Positions 4,934-12,446 of a DNA stretch of 16,093 nucleotides are shown one piece after another. The notes under the pieces were generated by a model, which was not told the DNA's origin, searched no databases, and saw only the letters and a program-made list of their open reading frames with translations. The position numbers and the translations under genes are program-made. Position 1 is the first letter of the stretch. The number at the start of each line of letters is the position of its first letter. The DNA is from Alphaproteobacteria bacterium HGW-Alphaproteobacteria-13 (GTDB lineage Bacteria > Pseudomonadota > Alphaproteobacteria > Sphingomonadales > Sphingomonadaceae), in assembly GCA_002842935.1 (NCBI GenBank), contig PHEM01000033.1, forward strand, positions 1 through 16,093, in the 5' to 3' direction.

Positions 4934-6073
4934 ATGGATTTCACCTACACCGAAACGCAGGACATGATCCGCGATACGCTGTCGCGCTTTCTTGCCGACA
5001 CCTATGATTTCGAAACACGCCAGAAGTTCATCAATTCGGACGCCGGCCGCGACCCCGCCATCTGGACGGCGCTGGCCCAGGAACTGGGGATGCTCGGCGC
5101 CTCCTTTTCAGAGGAGCAGGGCGGCCTGGGCGGCGGCGCGCTCGAAAACGCGATCATCATGGAGGAACTGGGCAAGGTCCTCGCGGTCGAGCCTTATCTG
5201 CCGACCGTCGTCATCGCGGGCGGCGCGCTGAAGGCCGTCGGCGGCGCGCAGGCGAAGGCGCTGATCCCGGACATCATCGCGGGGGGCGCGATCGTCGCCT
5301 TCGCCTATGCCGAACCGCAGGGCCGCTATGACCTCGCCAATCTGCGCACCACGGCGAAGAAGGACGGTGCGGGCTATGTGCTCAGCGGCCACAAGGGCGT
5401 CGTCTATGCCGCGCCCTGGGCGACGCATCTGCTCGTCACCGCGCGCACCGGCGGCGGCCAGCGCGACCGGGACGGCGTGTCGCTGTTCCTGATCGACGCC
5501 AATCTTCCGGGCATCGTCCGCCGCGACTATCCGACCGTCGACGGCAGCCGTGCGTCGGAGATTTATTTCGAGAATGTCGCGATCCCTGGCGACGCCTTGC
5601 TCGGCGGCGAAGGCGCGGCGCTGCCGCTGATCGAACGGATCGTCGACGAGGCGACTGTCGCCGTCTGTGCCGAGGCGACCGGCGTGATGCAGAAACTGCA
5701 CGAAGGCACGCTGGAATATACGCAGCAGCGCAAGCAGTTCGGCGTGCCGATCGCGAAGTTCCAGGTGCTTCAGCACCGCATGGTCGACATGTTCATGGAA
5801 GTCGAGCAGGCGCGCTCGATGACGATCATGGGTGTGCTCAAGCTGGACCTGCCTGAAAACGAGCGCATGGCCGCCGTGTCCGCCGCAAAGGCGAAAATCA
5901 GCCGCGGCGCCAAGTTCGTCGGCCAGAACGCGATCCAGACCCATGGCGGCATCGGCATCACGCAGGAACTGGCGATCGGCCATTATTTCAAGCGCGCGAC
6001 GATGATCGAGGGGCAGTTCGGCAGCGCCGACCATCACCTCGACCGCTATGAGCGGCTGACCCTGGCGGACTGA
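4934..6073 (+). CDS. Acyl-CoA dehydrogenase, small-subunit type (PimD-like)
   Basis: Protein of 379 residues with the acyl-CoA dehydrogenase fold. It has an N-terminal helical domain (MDFTYTETQDMIRDTLSRFL), a beta domain around AFAYAEPQGRYDLANLRT (122-139) that departs from the usual FAD motif, and a C-terminal domain with RKQFGVPIAKFQVLQH (266-281) and QTHGGIGITQELAIGHYFKR (335-354), the FAD-contacting segments at the dimer interface. An obvious Y-E-G catalytic glutamate is missing; E359 in MIEGQFG lies near that place, but I would not assign it. This type is normally annotated as the 'pimeloyl-CoA dehydrogenase small subunit' and occurs next to a large subunit, suggesting a heteromer like the FadE28-FadE29 type. 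It lies 104 bases after the partner gene, with a REP-like pair between. The ATG has only a weak upstream purine run (AGGAATAGTAAA). Confidence 0.88.
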   Translation: MDFTYTETQDMIRDTLSRFLADTYDFETRQKFINSDAGRDPAIWTALAQELGMLGASFSEEQGGLGGGALENAIIMEELGKVLAVEPYLPTVVIAGGALKAVGGAQAKALIPDIIAGGAIVAFAYAEPQGRYDLANLRTTAKKDGAGYVLSGHKGVVYAAPWATHLLVTARTGGGQRDRDGVSLFLIDANLPGIVRRDYPTVDGSRASEIYFENVAIPGDALLGGEGAALPLIERIVDEATVAVCAEATGVMQKLHEGTLEYTQQRKQFGVPIAKFQVLQHRMVDMFMEVEQARSMTIMGVLKLDLPENERMAAVSAAKAKISRGAKFVGQNAIQTHGGIGITQELAIGHYFKRATMIEGQFGSADHHLDRYERLTLAD

Positions 6074-6080
6074 CCGAAGG

Positions 6081-6120
6081 GCAGGCGAGGTTCTCCGGCG
6101 AACGCCGGGGACGCCCGCCC
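6081..6120. repeat. GC-rich extragenic palindrome after the dehydrogenase pair
   Basis: A core hairpin CCGGCG-AA-CGCCGG (6095-6108) is flanked by partly complementary GGCAGGCG and CGCCCGCC. It differs in sequence from the 4834/4898 units. It could serve as the 3' end of the dehydrogenase transcript, but no T-run follows. The rest of 6074-6214 shows no gene. Confidence 0.45.
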
Positions 6121-6214
6121 GCGCGGACGTACACGGTTTTGCTCCCTCCCTGGCGCGACTTGCGCCTGCGGCCGCCCTATGAGACAAGGGTCCGGGCCGC
6201 TGGGTAGGGATGAC

Positions 6215-7282
6215 ATGCGCGATAGCGTCGCGGGAGACGGTTCCGTCGAGGGCTGGACCGACAGGTTGCGTGACCTGTCGCCGGCCTATTTCGGTCTGGT
6301 CATGGCGACGGGGATCGTCTCGCTCGCCGCCTTCATGATGGAGCACCGCCTCGTCGCCACCACGATGTTCTATCTGAACATCGGGCAGTACGCTGTTCTT
6401 TCGGCGCTCTATCTGCTGAGGCTCTGGCGCTTTCCCGGCCGCTTCTTCGGCGATATGTTCACGCACGCGGTGGGACCGGGCTATTTCACCTCCATCGCCG
6501 GCACCGGCATCCTGGCCAGCCAGTTTCTGATCCTGAGAGAAAATGTGGCGGTCGGCGCGGCCTTCTGGGGCGTCGCGGTTCTGCTATGGCTTTGCCTGAC
6601 ATATGCCATTTTCACGGCCTTGACGATCAAGCGCGACAAGCCCAGCCTCGACAAGGGCATAAACGGGGCCTGGCTGCTGGCCGTGGTGGCGACACAGGCC
6701 CTGTCCGTTTCCAGCGCCCTGCTCGCGGCCCGGATCGGCCAGCCCTATCGGTTGGAATTCAACCTCCTCGCCCTGTCGATGTGGCTGTGGGGCGGCATGC
6801 TCTACATCTGGATGATGTCGCTGATCTTTTACCGCTACGCCTTCTTCCAATTCTCGCCGGGCGATCTGGCGCCGCCTTACTGGATCAACATGGGCGCGAT
6901 GGCCATCTCGACGCTGGCCGGTTCGCTGCTGATCCTGAATGCGCCGCAGGCTCCCTTTCTGACTTCCCTGCTTCCGTTCCTGAAGGGCTTCACGCTCTTT
7001 TATTGGGCGACCGGGACCTGGTGGATACCGATGCTGGTGGTGCTGGGCATCTGGCGCCATGGCTTCGAGCGCTTTCCCTTCCGCTACGACCCGCTCTATT
7101 GGGGCGCGGTCTTTCCGCTCGGCATGTATGCGGCCTGCACCTGGCAGATGAGCCGCGCCATGGAGTTCGACTTCCTGTCGGGCCTTCCGCGGGCGTTTCT
7201 CTATATCGCCTTCGCGGCGTGGAGCGTGACCTTCGTCGGAATGCTGCGCGCGCTGTTCCGTATCCGCGGCGCCCGATCCTGA
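6215..7282 (+). CDS. TDT-family (TehA/SLAC1-like) membrane transporter
   Basis: Inner-membrane protein of about 355 residues with roughly ten hydrophobic segments, the hallmark of the tellurite-resistance/dicarboxylate transporter (TDT) family, which also includes the SLAC1 anion channels. Family signatures are L-S-P-A-Y-F-G-L-V-M-A-T-G-I-V-S near the first membrane segment, the Gly- and Phe-rich FFGDMFTHAVGPGYFTSIAGTG, FSPGDLAPPYWINMGAMAIS, and the ATGTWWIPMLVVLGIWRH region. It ends with a short basic tail (RIRGARS). I chose the ATG at 6215, preceded by AGGGA; an in-frame ATG at 6179 lacks a binding site. Possible substrates are monovalent anions, organic acids or sulfite; nothing nearby distinguishes these. 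It is convergent with the serine hydrolase. Confidence 0.85.
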   Translation: MRDSVAGDGSVEGWTDRLRDLSPAYFGLVMATGIVSLAAFMMEHRLVATTMFYLNIGQYAVLSALYLLRLWRFPGRFFGDMFTHAVGPGYFTSIAGTGILASQFLILRENVAVGAAFWGVAVLLWLCLTYAIFTALTIKRDKPSLDKGINGAWLLAVVATQALSVSSALLAARIGQPYRLEFNLLALSMWLWGGMLYIWMMSLIFYRYAFFQFSPGDLAPPYWINMGAMAISTLAGSLLILNAPQAPFLTSLLPFLKGFTLFYWATGTWWIPMLVVLGIWRHGFERFPFRYDPLYWGAVFPLGMYAACTWQMSRAMEFDFLSGLPRAFLYIAFAAWSVTFVGMLRALFRIRGARS

Positions 7283-7287
7283 ACATT

Positions 7288-7300
7288 CCGTCACGGACGG
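7288..7300. terminator. Small hairpin between convergent genes
   Basis: CCGTC-ACG-GACGG in the 25-base gap between the transporter and the serine hydrolase that faces it. It could act in both directions, but there is no T-run and the stem is short. Confidence 0.3.
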
Positions 7301-7307
7301 CGGGCGG

Positions 7308-8288
7308 CTAAATCCCTTCGCTTGCCAGCAAGGCCCGCAATCGCCGAAAGGCCTGCTCGTCATTTGCGGGGCGTCCGTTGAACAGGAGCACGGCGACCCG
7401 GTCGTCCTTGCGCACGACCATCGTGAAGGCGCCTTCGATCGCGCCGAAATGGCTCAGCGTCCCATCCGGCCAGACGCGCCAGCCCAGCCCGTAATAATCC
7501 TTGTCCGGCTGCGCGTAAGGCGGCCGCTCCGTCACGTGCGCGTCGAGCGGTCCCGCCGCGAACCGCCAGTAGTCGCCCGCCGTCCCGACCCAGCCACCGC
7601 CCGGTCCCAGCGCCGGATAGGCGGTTTGCGGCCAAGTGCCGGAATGGAGGACCGTAGGCTGGCCGTCGTACAGCAGCTTGGCACCGCGCGACGCCAGTAC
7701 TTCCCGTTCCACATATTGCGCATAAGACTGGCCGGTCCGCTGTTCGATGATGTGGCCCAGCCAGCAATAGCCGATGTTGGAATAGGCATAGCGGGTTCCG
7801 GGACGGAACTGCGCGGGCGGCAACCGCTTCGCGATGTCCATGCAGTCATAAGGCGGCGAAACGCCGATGTCCGTCACTGTTGCGGGATTTCCGATGGGAT
7901 CGCCCGCGATGCTTCTGTCCCATCCCCCGCTGTGCTGAAGCAGATGGCGCACGGTGATGCCGGGTCCCGCCTCGGGCACGGGCGTATCCAGCGAAATGCG
8001 CTTTTCGTCCACCAGCCGCAGCACGGCCGCCGCCGTCACCGGCTTGGCGAGGCTCGCCAGGCGAAAGCGGTCGTCGGTCCGCATGGTGCGATCGGGCGCG
8101 GCCTTGCCGACCGCCAACAGGGTCGGCGGCGAACCGATCCGACCATAGGCCGCAACGCCGCCGCCGATCCCCTCGTCGCGCAGGAACAGCGCAAGCCGGT
8201 CGGAGAAGGATTCCCGCGATGCGAAGGATATCGCCAGGACAAGCATGAAAAGGAGCAACGAGACGGCAAGCAGCCAATGCCTCGACAA
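7308..8288 (-). CDS. Membrane-anchored serine hydrolase, class C beta-lactamase/PBP-like fold
   Basis: About 326 residues from the TTG at 8288. One N-terminal hydrophobic segment (WLLAVSLLLFMLVLAISFA) works as a signal or anchor, placing the catalytic domain in the periplasm. Catalytic motifs are S79-L-A-K82 (nucleophile and base in RLASLAKPV), Y169-S-N171 in YAYSNIGY, and H280-F-G282 replacing KTG, as in many esterase/peptidase members. HSGG and GWVGTAGDYWRF are further family hallmarks. The substrate is unknown: it could be an esterase, D-amino-acid peptidase or EstB-like; it is unlikely to be a true AmpC. The start is uncertain. The open frame runs into the upstream tRNA-Ser, no ATG lies between the tRNA and the hydrophobic segment, and the next ATG (8246) would remove half of it. 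Confidence 0.85.
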   Translation of the reverse strand: MSRHWLLAVSLLLFMLVLAISFASRESFSDRLALFLRDEGIGGGVAAYGRIGSPPTLLAVGKAAPDRTMRTDDRFRLASLAKPVTAAAVLRLVDEKRISLDTPVPEAGPGITVRHLLQHSGGWDRSIAGDPIGNPATVTDIGVSPPYDCMDIAKRLPPAQFRPGTRYAYSNIGYCWLGHIIEQRTGQSYAQYVEREVLASRGAKLLYDGQPTVLHSGTWPQTAYPALGPGGGWVGTAGDYWRFAAGPLDAHVTERPPYAQPDKDYYGLGWRVWPDGTLSHFGAIEGAFTMVVRKDDRVAVLLFNGRPANDEQAFRRLRALLASEGI

Positions 8289-8344
8289 GCTTTCGGTCAG
8301 AGCGTGGCGGCGTCGTTCGATGTCTTCGTCTCCCCGCCCGGCGG

Positions 8345-8431
8345 CGGACAGGGTGGGATTCGAACCCACGGTGAGCTTGCACCCACGGCGGTTTTCAAGA
8401 CCGCTGCCTTAAACCACTCGGCCACCTGTCC
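8345..8431 (-). tRNA. tRNA-Ser(UGA)
   Basis: Reads UCA and other UCN codons. The acceptor GGACAGG pairs with CCTGTCC. The anticodon stem GCGGT/ACCGC encloses CTTGAAA (anticodon TGA), with a long serine-type variable arm and a T-arm GTGGG-TTCGAAT-CCCAC. The discriminator is G. CCA is not encoded (the next bases are CCG), so it must be added by CCA nucleotidyltransferase, unlike tRNA-Ser(CGA) in this window. Confidence 0.95.
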
Positions 8432-8440
8432 AACATCGTC

Positions 8441-8468
8441 GCCATAGCGTGCATCGGCGGGGCGGCAA
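8441..8468 (-). promoter_or_regulatory. Candidate promoter of tRNA-Ser(UGA)
   Basis: On the minus strand TTGCCG (8468-8463) and TATGGC (8446-8441) are 16 bases apart, ending 9 bases before the tRNA 5' end. This is a normal arrangement for a tRNA promoter. The serine hydrolase lies directly downstream and may be read from the same promoter. Confidence 0.5.
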
Positions 8469-8575
8469 GCGAAACATGGAGGGCCGCGATCCGCCGCGCC
8501 GATGACTCGCTTTGTCCTTCGGCAGGCTGGTCATCGGGCGTGCATCTGTGCAAGACAGCCTCTATGGGAGGGATC

Positions 8576-9637
8576 ATGCACGCTGGAAGTTTCAGAATCG
8601 GACGTCTTTTTTCCTTTGCAAGCGTCCTCTTGTCCGCCTGGGCGCTGACGGCCTCGGCGCCGTTGCACGCGCAAAGCGGGGACGCGGGTTTCGATAGCTA
8701 TGTCCAGTCGCTGTGGCCGAAGGCCGAGGCGCGCGGCGTGTCGCGCGCGACCTTCGACCGGGTGACGGCGGGGCTGCGCTACAACCCGCGCGTCGTCGCG
8801 CTCGACCGCGACAATCTGGGCACGCCGCCGAGTGCGAACGCGCCCATTCCACCCTTTGCCCCCTATAAGGCCCGGCATGTCGACGCTCCGCGCATCAATG
8901 GCGGGCGCCGCGTGCACGACAGGCTGCTGCCGCTGCTCGCGCGGATCGAGCAGCGCACGGGCGTTCCGACCAGCATCATGATCGCCATCTATGGCCATGA
9001 GACCGCCTATGGTCAGGTGACAGGCAATTTCGATTTGCCGGAGGCGCTGGCGACGCTCGCCTATGAAGGCCGCCGCCGCAGCCTGTTCGAACCCGAATTG
9101 CTGGCGACGATGGTGATGGTCGAGCAGGGCGTGCCGCGCGACGTCCTGAAGGGAAGCTGGGCGGGGGCGTTCGGCTATCCGCAATTCCTGCCCTCGGTCT
9201 ATCTGCAAGTCGCCGAGGACGGCGACGGCGACGGTGTCGCGCGCATCTGGTCGAGCGAGGCCGACGCGATCGAATCGATCGGCGCCTATCTGCGCCGTGC
9301 GGGATGGCGCGCGGGACAGCCGTGGGGCGTGGCCGTGCGCGTGCCCGACAGCTTCAACCGCGCCGCCGTCGCCGGGCGCCTCGCGCCGGCGCGCTGTCCC
9401 CGCGTGTTCGAGCGGCACAGCCGCTGGCGCTCGATCGCGGAGTGGCGCGCCGACGGTATCGTGCCGGTCGGCGGACGCTGGCCCGACGGCCAGGTCCAGG
9501 CCACGCTGCTGGAACCCGATGGTCCCGGCAGGACGGCCTATTTGCTGACGGGTAATTATCGTGCGATATTGGACTATAATTGTTCCAACTTTTACGCACT
9601 GTCTGTGGGGTTGCTGGCCGATGAGATCGATCGTTAG
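8576..9637 (+). CDS. Lytic murein transglycosylase, MltB family
   Basis: Periplasmic enzyme of 353 residues that cleaves the MurNAc-GlcNAc bond of peptidoglycan with 1,6-anhydro product. A signal peptide (MHAGSFRIGRLFSFASVLLS, cut probably after APLHA near residue 32) has no lipobox cysteine, so this is a soluble MltB-type protein. The SLT_2 catalytic domain has E142 in IYGHETAYG, then WAGAFGYPQFLPSVYL (195-210), an Asp-rich D-G-D-G-D-G loop (215-220), IESIGAYLRRAGW, and the family ending NFYALSVGLLADEI. I chose the ATG at 8576 because GGAGGG lies just upstream; the ATG at 8540 has none. The last 17 bases overlap the rlpA start, linking the two cell-wall enzymes. Confidence 0.93.
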   Translation: MHAGSFRIGRLFSFASVLLSAWALTASAPLHAQSGDAGFDSYVQSLWPKAEARGVSRATFDRVTAGLRYNPRVVALDRDNLGTPPSANAPIPPFAPYKARHVDAPRINGGRRVHDRLLPLLARIEQRTGVPTSIMIAIYGHETAYGQVTGNFDLPEALATLAYEGRRRSLFEPELLATMVMVEQGVPRDVLKGSWAGAFGYPQFLPSVYLQVAEDGDGDGVARIWSSEADAIESIGAYLRRAGWRAGQPWGVAVRVPDSFNRAAVAGRLAPARCPRVFERHSRWRSIAEWRADGIVPVGGRWPDGQVQATLLEPDGPGRTAYLLTGNYRAILDYNCSNFYALSVGLLADEIDR

Positions 9638-10592
9638 GAACGGAGGGCTGCTCACCGGCGCGGCGCTACTGCTGGCCGGTTGCGGCAGTTTCGACGGTAA
9701 GCGCGATGGCGGTCCGGCGGCGAGTCAGGCGCCCGCGCCCGCCGCACCGGCTGGGGCCGCCGATACGCCTGTGAAGCTCGGCGCTCCGTTCACGATCGGC
9801 GCGGTCACTTATGCGCCCGCCGACATCCCCGATTATGACGATGTCGGCTATGCGAGCTGGTATGGCGACGAAGCCGCGGGGCGGCCGACCGCCAATGGCG
9901 AGACTTTCGACCCCGACGCGATCAGTGCCGCGCACAAGACGCTGCCGCTGCCGAGCTATGTGGAAGTGACGGCGCTCGACACGGGACGCACGATATTGGT
10001 CCGCGTCAACGATCGCGGGCCGATGGTCAACGACAGGCTGATCGACCTGTCGCGCGGCGCGGCCGAGCAGCTTGGCCTTGGCGGCGGAGTCGCGGCGGTG
10101 CGCGTGCGCCGCACCAATCCGCCCATGGCCGAGCGGGCGCAATTGCGCGCCGGTCGCGCGGTTCCCGAACGGATCGCCACGCCCGATTCGCTGCTCGCCA
10201 TCCTCCGCACCAAGGCAAGGGCGCTTCCCGTGCCCGCCAATACGCCGGCGGCCGCGGCGACGGCCGCAGATGTCCCGCCCGCCGCGACGCCTTCCTCCAG
10301 CGGCGACGAACGCCTCATCGTCGAAAATCCCGATGTCGAACCGGCGCCTGCACCCGCCGCCGCAGCGAAGCCCGCGCCTGCCGCCGCCGTCTATGTCGTT
10401 CAGGTCGCCGCCTTCAGCACCGAGGCGCGCGCCAAGGCGGCCGCCACGGCCACCGGCGGCGTGGTCAGCCGGGCAGGCAATCTGTGGCGCGTTCGCATCG
10501 GTCCCTTCGCGAGCCAGCCCGAGGCACAGGCCGCGCTGGCCAAGGCGAAGGGCAAGGGCTTCCGCGACGCGGTGGTCATGCGCGACCGCTGA
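9621..10592 (+). CDS. rlpA: RlpA-type septal lytic transglycosylase lipoprotein with SPOR domain
   Basis: Lipoprotein of 323 residues. The signal ends in a lipobox LLAG-C21 with S23, suggesting outer-membrane sorting. An Ala/Pro linker leads to the double-psi beta-barrel RlpA domain (about 76-163): YASWYGDEAAGRPTANGETF, AAHKTLPLPSYVEV, VRVNDRGP and IDLSRGAAEQLGL. The residues matching the catalytic set of Pseudomonas RlpA (E94, H105, D131) are all present. A second Ala/Pro-rich linker (about 170-255) ends in a C-terminal SPOR domain (YVVQVAAF to the end), which binds glycan strands stripped of stem peptides at the division septum. It should cut such denuded glycan and help daughter-cell separation. 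I chose the ATG at 9621 for the perfect lipobox placement; the open frame extends 20 codons upstream inside the transglycosylase gene. Confidence 0.95.
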   Translation: MRSIVRNGGLLTGAALLLAGCGSFDGKRDGGPAASQAPAPAAPAGAADTPVKLGAPFTIGAVTYAPADIPDYDDVGYASWYGDEAAGRPTANGETFDPDAISAAHKTLPLPSYVEVTALDTGRTILVRVNDRGPMVNDRLIDLSRGAAEQLGLGGGVAAVRVRRTNPPMAERAQLRAGRAVPERIATPDSLLAILRTKARALPVPANTPAAAATAADVPPAATPSSSGDERLIVENPDVEPAPAPAAAAKPAPAAAVYVVQVAAFSTEARAKAAATATGGVVSRAGNLWRVRIGPFASQPEAQAALAKAKGKGFRDAVVMRDR

Positions 10593-10602
10593 CCGCCGCG
10601 GC

Positions 10603-11826
10603 ATGTCCGGACTTCCATCAGTCCTGAAGAGCGGTGGTGCACTGCTGGCCGCGCTGGCCGTTGCCGCCGCGCTGCCCGCCGTTTCGGCGAGCGGCGACGC
10701 GCCGAAAGCCGTGGCCGTCAGCCGCCCGCTCTATGTCACAGGGGCGCCGATCGTGATGCTGAAGGATCTCGATTCGGGCGCGATCCTCTTTTCGCGCGGC
10801 GCCGACAAGCGCTTTGCGCCCGCTTCCATGGCCAAGGTGATGGCCGCCTATGTCGTCCTCGACCTGCTGGACAGGGGGGATTTGTCGCGCGACAAGCAAT
10901 TCACCATGACCGAGGCGGTCTGGAAGAAATGGAACCGCTCGAACGGCGGGTCGAGCATGTTCCTGCGTGTCGGCGAGAAGGTTTCCGTCGACGAACTGCT
11001 GAAGGGACTGATCACCGTTTCGGGCAATGACGCCGCCGCGCTGCTCGCCGTCGGCATCGACGGCAGCGAAGAAGCTTTCGTCAAGCGAATGAACCGTATA
11101 GCGTCGGATATTGGTATGACGTCGAGCCGTTTCGGAACGCCCAGCGGCTGGCCGGACGGCGGCGTAACGAAAGTCAGCGCCGCCGATCTCATCACGCTCG
11201 CCGACCGGCTGATCCGCGACCACCCGGACGGCTATGCCCGCTATTTCGCGATTCCCAGCCTGCGGCACGGCAAGGCGCCCGACGGCACGCCGATCGTCCA
11301 GCCGAACCGCAACCCCATTCTCGGCAGTTTCGCGGGCGCCGACGGGCTGAAGACGGGCCACACCGCCGAAGCGGGCTATTGCTTCCTGGGATCGGCGAAG
11401 CGCGGCGGCCGGCGCCTTGTCATGGTGGTCGCGGGCATGGGCAGCGAAAAGGCGCGGCGCGACGAAGCGATACGCCTGATGCGCTGGGGTTTCGAGCAGT
11501 GGGAGGCGCGCGAACTGGTCCCCGCAGGCGTCAGCCTGGGCCGCATCGACGTGGGGGAGGGGCAGGCTCCGGCTGTGGCCGCCGAAACCGGAACATCGGT
11601 GCGGATGACCGTGCCAAGGGGCTATGCGGGCGGCTACCGCGCCGTCATGCGCACGCATGCGCCGCTCAGCGCCCCCGTCGCGCGCGGGGCGCGCATTGCC
11701 GAACTGGTGATTGCGCCCGATGGCCTGCCGCCGCAAAGGACGCCGCTGCTCGCCGCCGCCGACGTGGCCGAAGGCGGCTGGTGGTCGCGCGCGCGGACCG
11801 GCTTCTACCGGCTGACGGGCCGGTGA
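10603..11826 (+). CDS. dacC: D-alanyl-D-alanine carboxypeptidase (PBP5/6 type)
   Basis: Class C low-molecular-mass penicillin-binding protein of 407 residues that removes the terminal D-Ala from peptidoglycan stems, limiting cross-links. A signal peptide (about 1-30, ending VSAS) precedes the transpeptidase fold with S75-M-A-K78 (nucleophile), S140-G-N142 and K250-T-G252 in GLKTGHTAEAGYC. A PBP5_C-type beta domain follows (about 305-380), and the C-terminal tail GGWWSRARTGFYRLTG looks like the amphipathic helix that anchors such proteins to the inner membrane. The gene starts 10 bases after rlpA; the apparent longer frame upstream is just an open frame through rlpA. Its stop overlaps the tmk start (GTGA), indicating coupling. 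The exact symbol (dacA, dacC or dacD) cannot be settled. Confidence 0.93.
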   Translation: MSGLPSVLKSGGALLAALAVAAALPAVSASGDAPKAVAVSRPLYVTGAPIVMLKDLDSGAILFSRGADKRFAPASMAKVMAAYVVLDLLDRGDLSRDKQFTMTEAVWKKWNRSNGGSSMFLRVGEKVSVDELLKGLITVSGNDAAALLAVGIDGSEEAFVKRMNRIASDIGMTSSRFGTPSGWPDGGVTKVSAADLITLADRLIRDHPDGYARYFAIPSLRHGKAPDGTPIVQPNRNPILGSFAGADGLKTGHTAEAGYCFLGSAKRGGRRLVMVVAGMGSEKARRDEAIRLMRWGFEQWEARELVPAGVSLGRIDVGEGQAPAVAAETGTSVRMTVPRGYAGGYRAVMRTHAPLSAPVARGARIAELVIAPDGLPPQRTPLLAAADVAEGGWWSRARTGFYRLTGR

Positions 11827-12446
11827 GCGGGCGTTTCATCACGCTGGAGGGCGGGGAAGGGTCCGGCAAGTCGACGCAGATTCGCGCGCTCGCCGCCGCG
11901 CTGGCCGCGCGCGGTGTCGAGGTCGTCGTGACGCGCGAACCGGGCGGTAGCGCGGGCGCGGAGGCGATCCGGGCGCTGCTGCTCGAAGGCAACGCCGATC
12001 GCTGGGACGCGCGCAGCGAGGCCCTGCTCTTCGCCGCCGCGCGCGCCGATCATGTCGCGCGGACGATCCGCCCGGCGCTGGCGCGCGGCGCGTGGGTGCT
12101 GTGCGACCGCTTCGTCGACAGCTCGCGCGCCTATCAGGGCGGCGGCGGCGGCATCACGGATGCCGACATCATGGCGCTGCACGGCTTTGGATCGCTGGGG
12201 TTGTTGCCCGATCGCACCTTCCTGCTGGCCGTCAGCGCGGAAGAGGCCGCGCGGCGGCTCGCGGTCCGCGACGCCGGGGGCAGCGACCGCATGGGCAGCA
12301 AGCCCGCCGATTATCAGGCCCGCCTCGCCGCCCGCTTCGCCGAAATGGCGGCGGCGGAACCCGGGCGCTGGCGCGTCATCGACGCCGATGCGCCCGCCGA
12401 GGCGATCACGGCGCGGCTGCTGGGCGAGTTGGAGGACTGGCTGTGA
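11823..12446 (+). CDS. tmk: Thymidylate kinase
   Basis: dTMP kinase of 207 residues, normal length, which phosphorylates dTMP to dTDP for DNA synthesis in the cytosol. The sequence starts GRFITLEGGEGSGKSTQ, with the P-loop at 10-18. TREPGGSAGAEAIR (37-50) binds the substrate, CDRFVDSSRAYQGGG (94-108) holds the D-R-F/Y motif, and the lid region runs about 145-162. The start is the GTG at 11823, whose last two bases form part of the carboxypeptidase stop (GTGA overlap), so translation is coupled. It overlaps holB in the same manner, the conserved tmk-holB order of many proteobacteria. Confidence 0.96.
   Translation: MSGRFITLEGGEGSGKSTQIRALAAALAARGVEVVVTREPGGSAGAEAIRALLLEGNADRWDARSEALLFAAARADHVARTIRPALARGAWVLCDRFVDSSRAYQGGGGGITDADIMALHGFGSLGLLPDRTFLLAVSAEEAARRLAVRDAGGSDRMGSKPADYQARLAARFAEMAAAEPGRWRVIDADAPAEAITARLLGELEDWL

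Noticed and set aside
10072..10602. N-terminal extension of the carboxypeptidase frame
   Set aside because: It runs out of frame through rlpA and is Pro/Arg-rich, typical of a shadow; a signal peptide begins at 10603.
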